From contig CP060762.1 of assembly GCA_023205875.1 (NCBI GenBank), forward strand, positions 248,001 to 312,000: a stretch of DNA of 64,000 bases, read 5' to 3'. The notes under the pieces are model-generated. The model ran no database searches, was not told the DNA's origin, and saw only the letters and a program-made list of their open reading frames with translations. Below, in pieces: positions 25,952 through 33,624 of this stretch. The position numbers and the translations under genes were made by a program. This DNA comes from Chloropicon primus (taxonomy: Eukaryota; Chlorophyta; Chloropicophyceae; Chloropicales; Chloropicaceae). Each line of letters starts with the position of its first letter. Position 1 is the stretch's first letter.

Positions 25952-27760
25952 TCACGTGGATCTCCTGACCAGCGTGAGGACGCTCGTGTTCCCTTGGAGG
26001 ACGGTGTTGATCTGGGGGGTGCCGCTCACCCTCGGCAAGTCTCCTTCCTGCGCCACGCTCGCCCAAGCTGCCAGGTGGTTGTACTCGCGGTAGGGCATAG
26101 GTCCCACCTCGCCGTTCGCGAAGAAGCCGATGATGGGCGTCTTGGGCAGAGCCTTCACGAGCGCGCTGCTCTCCACGTTCTGCTTGCCGTTGTGCAGGTA
26201 GGTCCCCCTCGCGTTGCAGATCACGAGAAACCCCCCGAAGCAGTCCTTCTCCCCGCCCCCCACGGTCTCAATGATCTCATCCAACTCCTTGAGGCTCTCC
26301 TCGGAAGAGTACGTGTAGAAGGAGCAGATGTCCCCGGGCTTCAAGTTCAGCGGCACCACGATGGCTTCCAGCCTGGACGCCCCGGGCGTGGTGGCATCCC
26401 ACACGCCCCTGATGATGTCCACGCTCTCGACCTGAGTCATGGTCTGGCCCCCCTCGGCTTCCCGGCTGCTAACCCCGCGCTCCATCAGGCAAGGGTCCTG
26501 CGAATCGATGGAGACGGTGGAGAGGCGCTTGACCCCAAAGGTCACCCCGTGGAGACTGCCGTGGACCTCCTCGAGCTCCTTGAGGACCTCGTGCATGGGG
26601 ATCGGGCGGCCGTAAGTTCCCTTGCTCTCGCTCAGCTTCCTCAGGGAGTGAAGCTTGGCCCCGTCCTCGTCCATCTCGACTCGCTCCACCTTGTAGTCGC
26701 ACATCAGTTGCTGGATCCCCCTGTAGGACGCCCTCATGGTCCGCATGTTGCAGATGAAGAGGGCGACCGAGCTGATTCGGGGCCTCTTCCACTGCTTCCC
26801 CTCAGAGGCGCGGCTCGACCTCGTGCGCGGACCTTCGTCCCTCCCCCTCTTGGACCCCTCCCTCATCCCCTCCTCGTGCTTCCTGGATTCCGGCGAGGAG
26901 TAGTACACGGCCTGCTTCCTCGTGTCGTAGCCGCAAAGACCCCCCATCAAGTGAATGTTCTGAAACTTCTTCTCGATTTTCGTCTTCATGTCCGACACGT
27001 CGTAGACGTTGTCCCCGACGAGGAAGCACATGATGCTCCTCTCCCTCTTGCAGGTGCACGTCCACGTCCTCGTGCCCACACTGCCGCAGCAGTCCAGCGA
27101 GGTGTTACGCCTCATGAACTGTGCCATCTCCTCCAAAGTGGAGTCTTGCACTTGCGACTCGTCCGACCCGATGAACTTCTTCTTCCTCCGCCTCGCGGAA
27201 GAGTTATTTTCCGCCATGCTGAACACCTTCTGGTCGGGTCCCAGGTGTAGCAGGGCGATGGCGATGGCGTCCGCCTCCGTGGCCCCGTCCTCGATCTCGT
27301 GAACCTCGCCCTTCTCGTCCGTCCCGATGATGCCGACCGCCACGCAGCACACCACGTGGACGCTCTTCCCGTTCGGCAGAATCTCCAGCAACGCGTCCGA
27401 AATCAGCTGAAGCTTCGGCTCCCAGCTTGGCGTTACGGTCACCACCACAAGGTCCGGCCTCGTCGACTTGTCCAGGTACCCAGACCCCTTGAGGAGCTCC
27501 TTCACGAACTCCGCCTCCGCACCGGGAAGGGACTTGGGCCCCCCCCTCAGCAGCGCGCTATCCGCGGGGCTTCCCCTGAACATGGCATTGCTCCACTCCA
27601 ACCCGCAGCTCGAGCTCCTCGTGTGCCTCGACACAGCAACCGCCCAAGCCTTGCACGCCAAAGCTGCCTTGGGCAAAGATATCCAGTCGAGTCCTGCCAA
27701 TATCTTCTGCTGGACGTCCAGGGGAAGGTCCGTCACGTTCAATTCTCTGTCCACTTCCAT
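25952..27760 (-). CDS. F-box/FIST domain protein (FBXO22-like)
   Basis: Single exon, 602 residues from ATG 27760. The F-box is at about residues 8-45 (LPLDVQQKILAGLDWISLPKA). FIST-N follows at about 95-170 (VVVTVTPSWEPKLQLISDAL, VVCCVAVGIIGTD). FIST-C lies at the end, around residues 465-595 (GGFLVICNARGTYLHNGKQN, LPKTPIIGFFANGEVGPMP). This order is that of FBXO22, a substrate receptor of SCF ubiquitin ligases; the FIST part is thought to sense small ligands. About 190 residues between the FIST halves are specific to this protein. Elongin C at 51.6-52.0 kb is another ligase adaptor in the window, for a different cullin class. Confidence 0.85.
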   Translation of the reverse strand: MEVDRELNVTDLPLDVQQKILAGLDWISLPKAALACKAWAVAVSRHTRSSSCGLEWSNAMFRGSPADSALLRGGPKSLPGAEAEFVKELLKGSGYLDKSTRPDLVVVTVTPSWEPKLQLISDALLEILPNGKSVHVVCCVAVGIIGTDEKGEVHEIEDGATEADAIAIALLHLGPDQKVFSMAENNSSARRRKKKFIGSDESQVQDSTLEEMAQFMRRNTSLDCCGSVGTRTWTCTCKRERSIMCFLVGDNVYDVSDMKTKIEKKFQNIHLMGGLCGYDTRKQAVYYSSPESRKHEEGMREGSKRGRDEGPRTRSSRASEGKQWKRPRISSVALFICNMRTMRASYRGIQQLMCDYKVERVEMDEDGAKLHSLRKLSESKGTYGRPIPMHEVLKELEEVHGSLHGVTFGVKRLSTVSIDSQDPCLMERGVSSREAEGGQTMTQVESVDIIRGVWDATTPGASRLEAIVVPLNLKPGDICSFYTYSSEESLKELDEIIETVGGGEKDCFGGFLVICNARGTYLHNGKQNVESSALVKALPKTPIIGFFANGEVGPMPYREYNHLAAWASVAQEGDLPRVSGTPQINTVLQGNTSVLTLVRRST

Positions 27761-28364
27761 TCGAGTCCTCTGCAACTCCACGACGCTTCAGCCTCAACCC
27801 CTCGCCTCCATTCGGTCCCCTCTGCTCCTCCTTCCCCTCGGCCTCCTCGCGAAACAACCACAAGAAGAATCCCGTCGAGCAACTTCGAAAACGCGTCGAA
27901 CGGGGTCAAGTGGGGTACCACTGCGAAGCCCGCGAGATGTCGCGCACACTGGTCTCGGTATCCGACGCCCTCGGTCGCCTCCCTGCGCGGTCTTCGCGCC
28001 CCAACTTCTTCTGGCCCCCGAACCCGCACGTGACTTTTTTTGGGGACGATTGATTGTTTGTGGAGACCAAACTAAGAGTAACGGATTGGAGATGGGCTTA
28101 TGGCTTTGGGTTTGGGCTCTTCTTCTCTTTGGCTCCTTGGGGGTTGAAGCAAGTCAACCCAGTCAGTGGAAAGGGCCAACTGCACCTCCTGGCCGGTTTG
28201 CTCTCACTCAAGAGTCTTGCTTTTCATCGAGAGTTTGTTTTTACGACGACGACCGAGGCCGATGTGTTCTGCTTGGCTTTGGCAAGGTTGAGAGAGTTAC
28301 AATTACAGGAATTACACAAAAAAAAACGCATTCTTTCTTCTCTTTTTTTTTTTGGGGGGGGTTC
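27761..28364. other. 5' region of the F-box gene and 3' region of the bHLH gene
   Basis: No gene seen. On the minus strand at about 27945-27905 it carries a diverged copy of the ATCTCGCGGGCTT...GGTACC...CTTGACC block found twice at 8.75-8.98 kb, here 145-185 bases before the F-box start. A G/T-rich stretch precedes the bHLH 3' signal. Confidence 0.5.
28297..28316 (-). terminator. triple TGTAA poly(A) signal of the bHLH gene
   Basis: Three minus-strand TGTAA cores (28297, 28303, 28312) within 20 bases, about 50-70 bases beyond the stop. Confidence 0.6.
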
Positions 28365-29615
28365 TCAGGTGCGGGAGCGCTTGCTCCCGGGGGACTTGCT
28401 CGACGTGTAGAAGATGCTCTGCGCCTCCTCGAGAATCTCGGTGAGCTGGTCCCGGAGGGTGTTCAGGTTGACCTCCTCCAGGGGCTCCTCCAGGTCCACC
28501 TCAAAGGTGTCCTTGACGAAGCCGTTTCGGTTGGGGTTGGAGACGTTGCCGACCTTGATGTTCATGCCCAGGGATCGCATGGCGACGCACTGGTCCGCGA
28601 GGAAGCCCCTCCTGTCGAAGTAGGCTATCGTCACGACGAGGCTGGATGCCGCCCCGGGCTTGTCGTTGAGGGACACTTCGACGTCGACCCTCCTCATGTT
28701 CTCCTCCCCGAACGTCTCTCCGGCCTCGACGCAGGCGCCGGTGTCCTCCGGGGGCGTCACCACCTCCCCCGCCTTCGACACGACGTCCACCTGCTGCTCC
28801 AGCACCTTGACGTACTTCATCAGCTCCTCTATGCTGGAGATCGAGTCCATCAGCACGGCCCTCTTGGTCCTCTTGTCCCTCTTGGGCTCCCTGCCGCTGT
28901 GGATGGTCTCCAGGGCGTTCCTCAACGAAGTCGTCTTCATGAACCCGGCGGAGGGGCGCTTCCACCCCCCCTCCTGCACCACCTCCCTCAGGTCCTCGAT
29001 CAGGGCGTTGATGCCGTCCCTCCTGGCCTTCTCCACCACGGGGTGGGGCTTCCTCGGCTTGTGCTGGTACCCCGTCCTGGTCTGGGTCGCCTTCAGCTTC
29101 GGCCTTTCCTTCTTGCCCTCCGGGGAGATGCCCCCCACGCTCTTGCCCGCCAGAGCGATCCGGTCGAACGTCATGGGGTCGTGCTGCTGCGGGTCGATCG
29201 AGGCCTGGGGGTTCATCATGGGCGCCGCCGGGGACCCGTACCCGTAGTCATCGTACCCTGGCGTGAAGTACTGGGGGAAGGCTCCGCCCACGGGGGGGCA
29301 CCTCCCGAGCTCCTGGAAGCGCTTCGAGCTCCTGCCGAGCTCTCGGATCGCAGAGCTCGTCTGAAACAGGTTCGCCTGGGGCTGGATCGTCCCCACGGGC
29401 TGCGTGTTGTCCTTCTCCTGCATCTGGTCCCCCAGCGGGGGAAGCGAGGGGTCCGTGAACGAATTCAGGATGTCCAGAAGGTCCCGACCCGAAAGCTTGA
29501 GAGAGCCGCTGTCCATCTGGATGCCCATCGTCGCAGGACCCCGCATCCCTCCCGGGGGCTCGTTCGCATTGTTGTTGTGCATCATCTCGAACGCAGCTTC
29601 TGCAGCACTGCTCAT
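28365..29615 (-). CDS. bHLH transcription factor with long loop and ACT-like domain
   Basis: Single exon, 416 residues from ATG 29615. The basic region and helix 1 read KPHPVVEKARRDGINALIED with the HxxxExxxR E-box contact pattern. Helix 2 is RAVLMDSISSIEELMKYVKV and runs into a short zipper. Between the helices lies a loop of roughly 45-50 residues (the family normally has 5-25), with TTSLRNALETIHSGREPKRD inside it. The C-terminus from about 315 (VDVEVSLNDKPGAASSLVVT, FDRRGFLADQCVAMRSLGM) resembles the ACT-like dimerisation domain of plant bHLH factors. The N-terminal 200 residues are disordered. It is a nuclear DNA-binding regulator; its target pathway is unknown. Confidence 0.85.
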   Translation of the reverse strand: MSSAAEAAFEMMHNNNANEPPGGMRGPATMGIQMDSGSLKLSGRDLLDILNSFTDPSLPPLGDQMQEKDNTQPVGTIQPQANLFQTSSAIRELGRSSKRFQELGRCPPVGGAFPQYFTPGYDDYGYGSPAAPMMNPQASIDPQQHDPMTFDRIALAGKSVGGISPEGKKERPKLKATQTRTGYQHKPRKPHPVVEKARRDGINALIEDLREVVQEGGWKRPSAGFMKTTSLRNALETIHSGREPKRDKRTKRAVLMDSISSIEELMKYVKVLEQQVDVVSKAGEVVTPPEDTGACVEAGETFGEENMRRVDVEVSLNDKPGAASSLVVTIAYFDRRGFLADQCVAMRSLGMNIKVGNVSNPNRNGFVKDTFEVDLEEPLEEVNLNTLRDQLTEILEEAQSIFYTSSKSPGSKRSRT

Positions 29616-30445
29616 CCTCTCAGCAGCCGCCACTCGTCGTCGCCGCGTCTCGTGCTTTGCGAACTGGGTTCACAAGGAGGGCTAACCTTATCCCAGTCTC
29701 TCTCACGTTCTCTTGCTGAAACGTAACACAAGAGAAATAGCAATCGCCACGCCGTCCTTCAGCAGGAGTGCGGTACGTCAAGCGTCAAGCGTCAAGTGGT
29801 CTCCGCTCCTCGGCACGTACTCGCGTTAACTGGACTGGACTGGACTCTTCCCTTCCGTCGGTCTCTCCTTAACTCATCGAGGCGTGACTCCGCATACAAG
29901 GTCCTTTCGGAGACGGATTGTCTCCGTGCCCGTTACACCCATGCAATCTTACGTTACACCCGTAGCGTAGCTCAATCCTGCGTCACTGGTGATGCATTGG
30001 ACAAGAGAGAGGGGTCCGGTGGGGAGGAGCAAGCGGCGTGGTCTGGTCCAGGGTCCCTCCACTCGCTCCCCTCCTCCCCCTGATCCTCCTCGCACCAAAG
30101 GTCAAGCCGAAACTCCAGCACTTTCTGCATCCTCTGTCGACGGATCACCTCCACCTCAATCCTTCGTCACTGGTGATGCATTGGACAAGAGAGAGGGGTC
30201 CGGTGGGGAGGAGCAAGCGGCGTGGTCTGGTCCAGGGTCCCTCCACTCACTCCCATTGTCCTCCACCTCCATCTTGGCTTGGGTTTCATGCAGTAGCACA
30301 AGAGACAGAGACAGAGACAGAGAGAAAGAGGAAATGATCTTGCAGGAGCATTGTCCGCATTGACGGCTGACGGCATCTGGGAGTGAGGTGGAGGCGGTTC
30401 GTTTTGGTTTGATTGAGACACGACGAGACGAGACCCTTGGCAGGG
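29616..30445. other. divergent 5' region of bHLH and TRM61
   Basis: About 830 bases with no gene. It holds the 184-bp duplication and short TGGAC, CAAGCGT and GTTACACCCGTA runs. CAGAGACAGAGACAGAGA lies at 30305-30322. Confidence 0.45.
29971..30254. repeat. direct duplication, period 184 bp
   Basis: A 100-base block beginning CTCAATCCT at 29971 recurs at 30155 with only about two mismatches. It includes GTCACTGGTGATGCATTGG and GGTCCGGTGGGGAGGAGC. The copies are separated by about 84 unique bases. The near identity indicates a recent event. Confidence 0.95.
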
Positions 30446-31843
30446 ATGGAGACGGAGCAGGAGCTGAACCAGTTGCTGGAGGAGGAGGAGGACGGCCTGG
30501 AGGAGGAGGAGGACGGCGTGGACGAGGTGCTGGTCGAGGAGGAGGAGAATGAGGACACGGGGAGGGTGGAGAATGACGTGACGTCGATGGACGAGGACGC
30601 GTTGGAGGAGGACGAGGAGGCTCCGACGAGGAAGAGAAAGGCGGAGAGGGATCCCCCCGCAGCCGATCAGGAGAAACCTCAAGGGGATGCTGAAGGTTCG
30701 GACCTTTCCAATGACGAGGAGGGGGCGGAGGTGATCGAGGAGGAGGAGGAGGAGGAGGAGGCTCAGGTGCTGGCGGACGCGATACCGTGGCGCTCCAGCG
30801 CTGGTGCGGCGACTAGCGGTGTCGAGAGCCTGGTTCGAGACGGCGACCTCGTTGTGGTGTACGAGAGGCACGATAGGATGAAGGCCCTCAGGGTGACCAA
30901 GGGCGGGATCTTGCAGAACAGGTACGGGGTCTTCGATCAAGGCGCCTGGATAGACAAACTGCACTTTGGCAGCGTCGCGTACGCGAAGCAGTTCCCGAAG
31001 AAGGACGGGGCGAAGAAGGAAGCTTCCAAGCGGGGGGGTCAGCGGAAGAGGATGAACGGCTCGAGGCAGGACGGCTTCGTGTACGTTCTCCGCCCGACTT
31101 CGGAGCTCTGGTCCCTTGTCCTGCCGCACAGAACCCAAATTCTCTACGTCGCAGACATCTCGACGGTCGTTATGCACCTCAGGCTCAGGCCAGGAATGCG
31201 GGTCGTGGAGAGTGGGACCGGGAGCGGCTCGCTCACCCACGCTCTCTACAGGGCGGTTGCGCCGTCTGGATCGGTCTTCACCTTCGAGTACCACGGAGTC
31301 CGCGCGGACAAGGCGAGGGAGGAGTTCGTGGACCATGGCATCGATCTGAAGAGCGCTGCCGCGGACTCGGGAAAGGGCGGTGTGTGGGTGGAGCAGAGGG
31401 ACATCGAGCAGCTGGGGTTCCCGACGGATGGCGAGTTGTACCCGGAGGGCTCCGTTGACGCCGTGTTTCTCGACCTTCCCGGACCCTGGAAAGCCATTCC
31501 CAGCGCGACAAAGTGCCTCAAAGTGGGAGGCACCCTCTGCAGCTTCTCCCCGTGCATCGAGCAAGTCCAGAAGACGCTGGAGGCGATGAACGAGGAGAAC
31601 GTGTTTTACAGGATGAGAACCATGGAGATTTTGCTGAGGCCCTACGAGCTGAGGACGGAGAAGTTCAACCTAATGACGGAGCCGGGAGAGCTCGTGGCTC
31701 CGAGGACTTTTTCCGCCGGGAAAGATCCGAGCCGATTCGTGCGCCAGCCCTCGGAGTCGAGGCTGATGGCTATCCCCTCCGAGGACATGAGGGGCCACAC
31801 CGGCTACTTGACCTTTGCACAGAAGGTTAAGTTCGACAAATAA
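30446..31843 (+). CDS. TRMT61A: tRNA (adenine58-N1)-methyltransferase catalytic subunit
   Basis: Single exon, 465 residues from ATG 30446. Residues 1-110 are extremely acidic (Glu runs), an unusual extension. The TRM61/GCD14 domain follows: LVRDGDLVVVYERHDRMKAL, then LPHRTQILYVADISTVVMHL, the SAM-binding motif GMRVVESGTGSGSLTHALYR, and VDAVFLDLPGPWKAIP (motif IV region). With its partner TRM6 it forms m1A58 in initiator and other tRNAs in the nucleus. The partner is not in the window. The stop codon is 49 bases from that of the convergent ARPC5 gene, and no TGTAA is visible in the gap on this strand. Confidence 0.93.
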   Translation: METEQELNQLLEEEEDGLEEEEDGVDEVLVEEEENEDTGRVENDVTSMDEDALEEDEEAPTRKRKAERDPPAADQEKPQGDAEGSDLSNDEEGAEVIEEEEEEEEAQVLADAIPWRSSAGAATSGVESLVRDGDLVVVYERHDRMKALRVTKGGILQNRYGVFDQGAWIDKLHFGSVAYAKQFPKKDGAKKEASKRGGQRKRMNGSRQDGFVYVLRPTSELWSLVLPHRTQILYVADISTVVMHLRLRPGMRVVESGTGSGSLTHALYRAVAPSGSVFTFEYHGVRADKAREEFVDHGIDLKSAAADSGKGGVWVEQRDIEQLGFPTDGELYPEGSVDAVFLDLPGPWKAIPSATKCLKVGGTLCSFSPCIEQVQKTLEAMNEENVFYRMRTMEILLRPYELRTEKFNLMTEPGELVAPRTFSAGKDPSRFVRQPSESRLMAIPSEDMRGHTGYLTFAQKVKFDK

Positions 31844-31892
31844 ATAATACTAAAAAAAGCGTCCACGAATTATTTACTCTTTCTCCTTGAGT

Positions 31893-32434
31893 TCACTTTG
31901 CGCAAACCGCCCTCACGATGCATCCCAGACCCGCCTTCTTCGTAAGAGCCTCGTGGACTTTGAAGAGGGGCGAGCTCAATGCCGCGTCTTTCATGCTGAG
32001 CCCCAAGTAAACAAACCTGCGAAAGAAAAGGGCAAGGAGAGAGAGAGAGAGAGAACACCGTGGTCAGCGAACGATTCTACTCCCCCAAACCCAAAGAAAA
32101 AATGCAAAGCCTCGTTGTCCATCGCCGCGATCGCGATCGATCCAGGAGTTGGAGCCAAACGACAATCGATCGAGGACGACTCGGTTCGAAATCTTCCTTA
32201 CTTCATGAGGTTGTCCTCCTCGTCAGGCTCCAGGGCACTGACGCAGTCCGCGATAGCCTTCTCCGTCTTGAGCTGGCCGACCACCATGGTCACCGCCTTG
32301 ACTTGTTCTTTCCGCAAGTCCTCGTTCTCCACCGGCCCGAGTCGCGACGCCTCCCTCATGGCCTCGTTTAGCCTCATGCTCCCGGCCTGAAGGCTCACGC
32401 TCTCCAGCTGCCTCCTCACCTCCGCTTCACTCAT
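31893..32434 (-). CDS. ARPC5: Arp2/3 complex subunit 5 (ARPC5/p16)
   Basis: Two coding exons, 32434..32202 and 32016..31893, joined in phase 2 (donor AA/GTAAGG, acceptor CGCAG), give 118 residues. Family landmarks are LNEAMREASRLGPVENEDLR, KAVTMVVGQLKTEKAIADCV, EDNLMKFVYLGLS across the junction, and LGCIVRAVCAK at the end. These align with human DLLMKYIYKGF and VGSIVRVLTARK. The subunit stabilises the seven-member Arp2/3 complex that nucleates branched actin. It is shorter than the animal protein (151) because the N-terminal tail is reduced. Upstream lie two tandem copies of a 5'UTR-intron-like element. It diverges from TIM13. Confidence 0.85.
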
Positions 32435-32435
32435 C

Positions 32436-32617
32436 TCTCTTCCCAACGCCAATGAATCATCAAACACAGCAAACAACTTTCTCTTTCAGTTTGTTGTCCT
32501 TTCCTCAAAACGCAACCAAATCTTTCGACCGAGGGCTCTTTCGAAACACCAACTGAAGATGCTTTCCACTCACGAGCCGCCTTCCCCTTTCCCCTCATCC
32601 CCTTCACCAACACTCAC
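32436..32617 (-). promoter_or_regulatory. proximal 5'UTR-intron module of ARPC5
   Basis: Minus-strand donor AG/GTGAGTGTTGG at 32617. The core TTTCGAAAGAGCCCTCGG is centred near 32541, about 76 bases from the donor. The acceptor is uncertain, just before the ATG at 32434. Confidence 0.55.
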
Positions 32618-32840
32618 CTTTTCCCTTCTGTCTCTCTGTCATCAACAAGGGCAAACCAGCTTTGTTCAGTACGTCATTTCCTCAAAACGCAACCAAATCT
32701 TTCGACCGAGGGCTCTTTCGAAACACCAACTGAAGATGCTTTCCACTCACGAGCCGCCTTCCCCTTTGTCCTCGTCCCCCGTCATCAACACTCACCTCTT
32801 CCCTTCTGTCTCTCCTCTGGCCCTCTGTCAATCGCCGCAG
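32501..32840. repeat. direct duplication, period 177-178 bp, of an intron-like unit
   Basis: TTCCTCAAAACGCAACCAAA starts at 32501 and again at 32678, followed by near-identical sequence of more than 100 bases through GAGCCGCCTTCCCCTTT and a shared CTCACCT...CCCTTCTGTC end. Read on the minus strand, each unit begins with a GTGAGT donor (32617 and 32795) and contains the palindromic module. Confidence 0.95.
32636..32795 (-). promoter_or_regulatory. distal 5'UTR-intron module of ARPC5
   Basis: Donor AG/GTGAGTGTTG at 32795 and acceptor TTGATGACAG ending at 32636 give a 160-base intron. The 18-base segment 32635-32618 would be a mini-exon before the proximal copy's donor. The module core is centred near 32719, 76 bases from the donor. 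Confidence 0.55.
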
Positions 32841-32869
32841 GGAGGAAGAGCAATCAACAGAGAGCGAGC

Positions 32870-32872
<3 letters not shown>

Positions 32873-32901
<29 letters not shown>
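32873..32901. repeat. (GA)n run touching the TIM13 start codon
   Basis: About 14 GA units end directly at the ATG of TIM13, so they lie in its 5'UTR. Confidence 0.9.
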
Positions 32902-32906
<5 letters not shown>

Positions 32907-33432
32907 CTTCGCAGGAGGGCAGCAGAGCCACGGGATGCCGAGTGAGAGCGACATGATGCATCAGGTGAAGGCAGAACTCGCCACGGCATACGCTCAAGAG
33001 TTCTACAACGTAAGTGGTCAACCCCGAACATGGAGAGGGAGAGCTTTCCTTTCCTTTTGTTGTTGTTGTTGTGCGGGCCATGGGGTCAAGCCATGCTGTG
33101 ATCTGGCAAGAGACTGAAAGGAATTGGATTTGTTTTGCTTTTGCTTTTGTTTTTTTTGTTGTTGATAAAATATGATGATGTTGTTTCAGACGGTGAGGCA
33201 CAAGTGTTTCAAGGCGTGCGTGACAAGCCCGAGCTCGAGCCTGAGCAGCAGCGAGAGGACCTGTCTCGAGCGTTGCGTGGACAGATACGTGGAGGTGAGT
33301 CTGGAGGTCCCATGCCTTTGCAAGTTTCGTGGAGTTCTAGGGATTGACTGAACTCCGAATGTTTTTTTCCTGCTTCAGGCCACTCAAGTTGTATCGCAGA
33401 GCGCCATCAAGGCGCTTCAGGGGCATTCCTAG
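32902..33432 (+). CDS. TIM13: mitochondrial small TIM chaperone Tim13
   Basis: Three exons, 32902..33009, 33190..33294 and 33379..33432, all in phase 0, give 88 residues, the family length. Twin CX3C motifs are CFKAC and CLERC, which form the two disulphides of a small TIM. The context MMHQVKAELATAYAQEFYN, then TVRHKCFKACVTSPSSSLSS and CVDRYVEATQVVSQ is that of Tim13 rather than Tim8, 9 or 10. With Tim8 it escorts hydrophobic precursors across the intermembrane space. Introns are 180 and 84 bases with GTAAGT and GTGAGT donors and TTTCAG/TTCAG acceptors. For its size it is the most intron-rich gene here. Confidence 0.93.
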
Positions 33433-33550
33433 AGCTGTGGTCCAACCAAGGAGCGAGAGGTTGGCTCGGTGTTCGCCGCCACGATGGGTGTTATTGGGAA
33501 GGAGTGAGCGGCTCACAAAGGAACGGGGTCTAAAAGAATAAATGCTATTG

Positions 33551-33555
33551 TTACA
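33551..33555 (-). terminator. TGTAA poly(A) signal of the S6 kinase
   Basis: Minus-strand TGTAAC about 70 bases beyond the S6K stop codon. Confidence 0.5.
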
Positions 33556-33624
33556 AACGGCGAGACCGAAATAATAAACCACACAAAGCAGTGTATACAC
33601 CCCCACCGTCGACGAAGACGAGAG

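Noticed and set aside
32181-32191. GGTTCGAAATC resembling a tRNA B box
   Set aside because: No A box or cloverleaf can be formed around it, and it lies inside the ARPC5 intron. No other tRNA candidate was seen.
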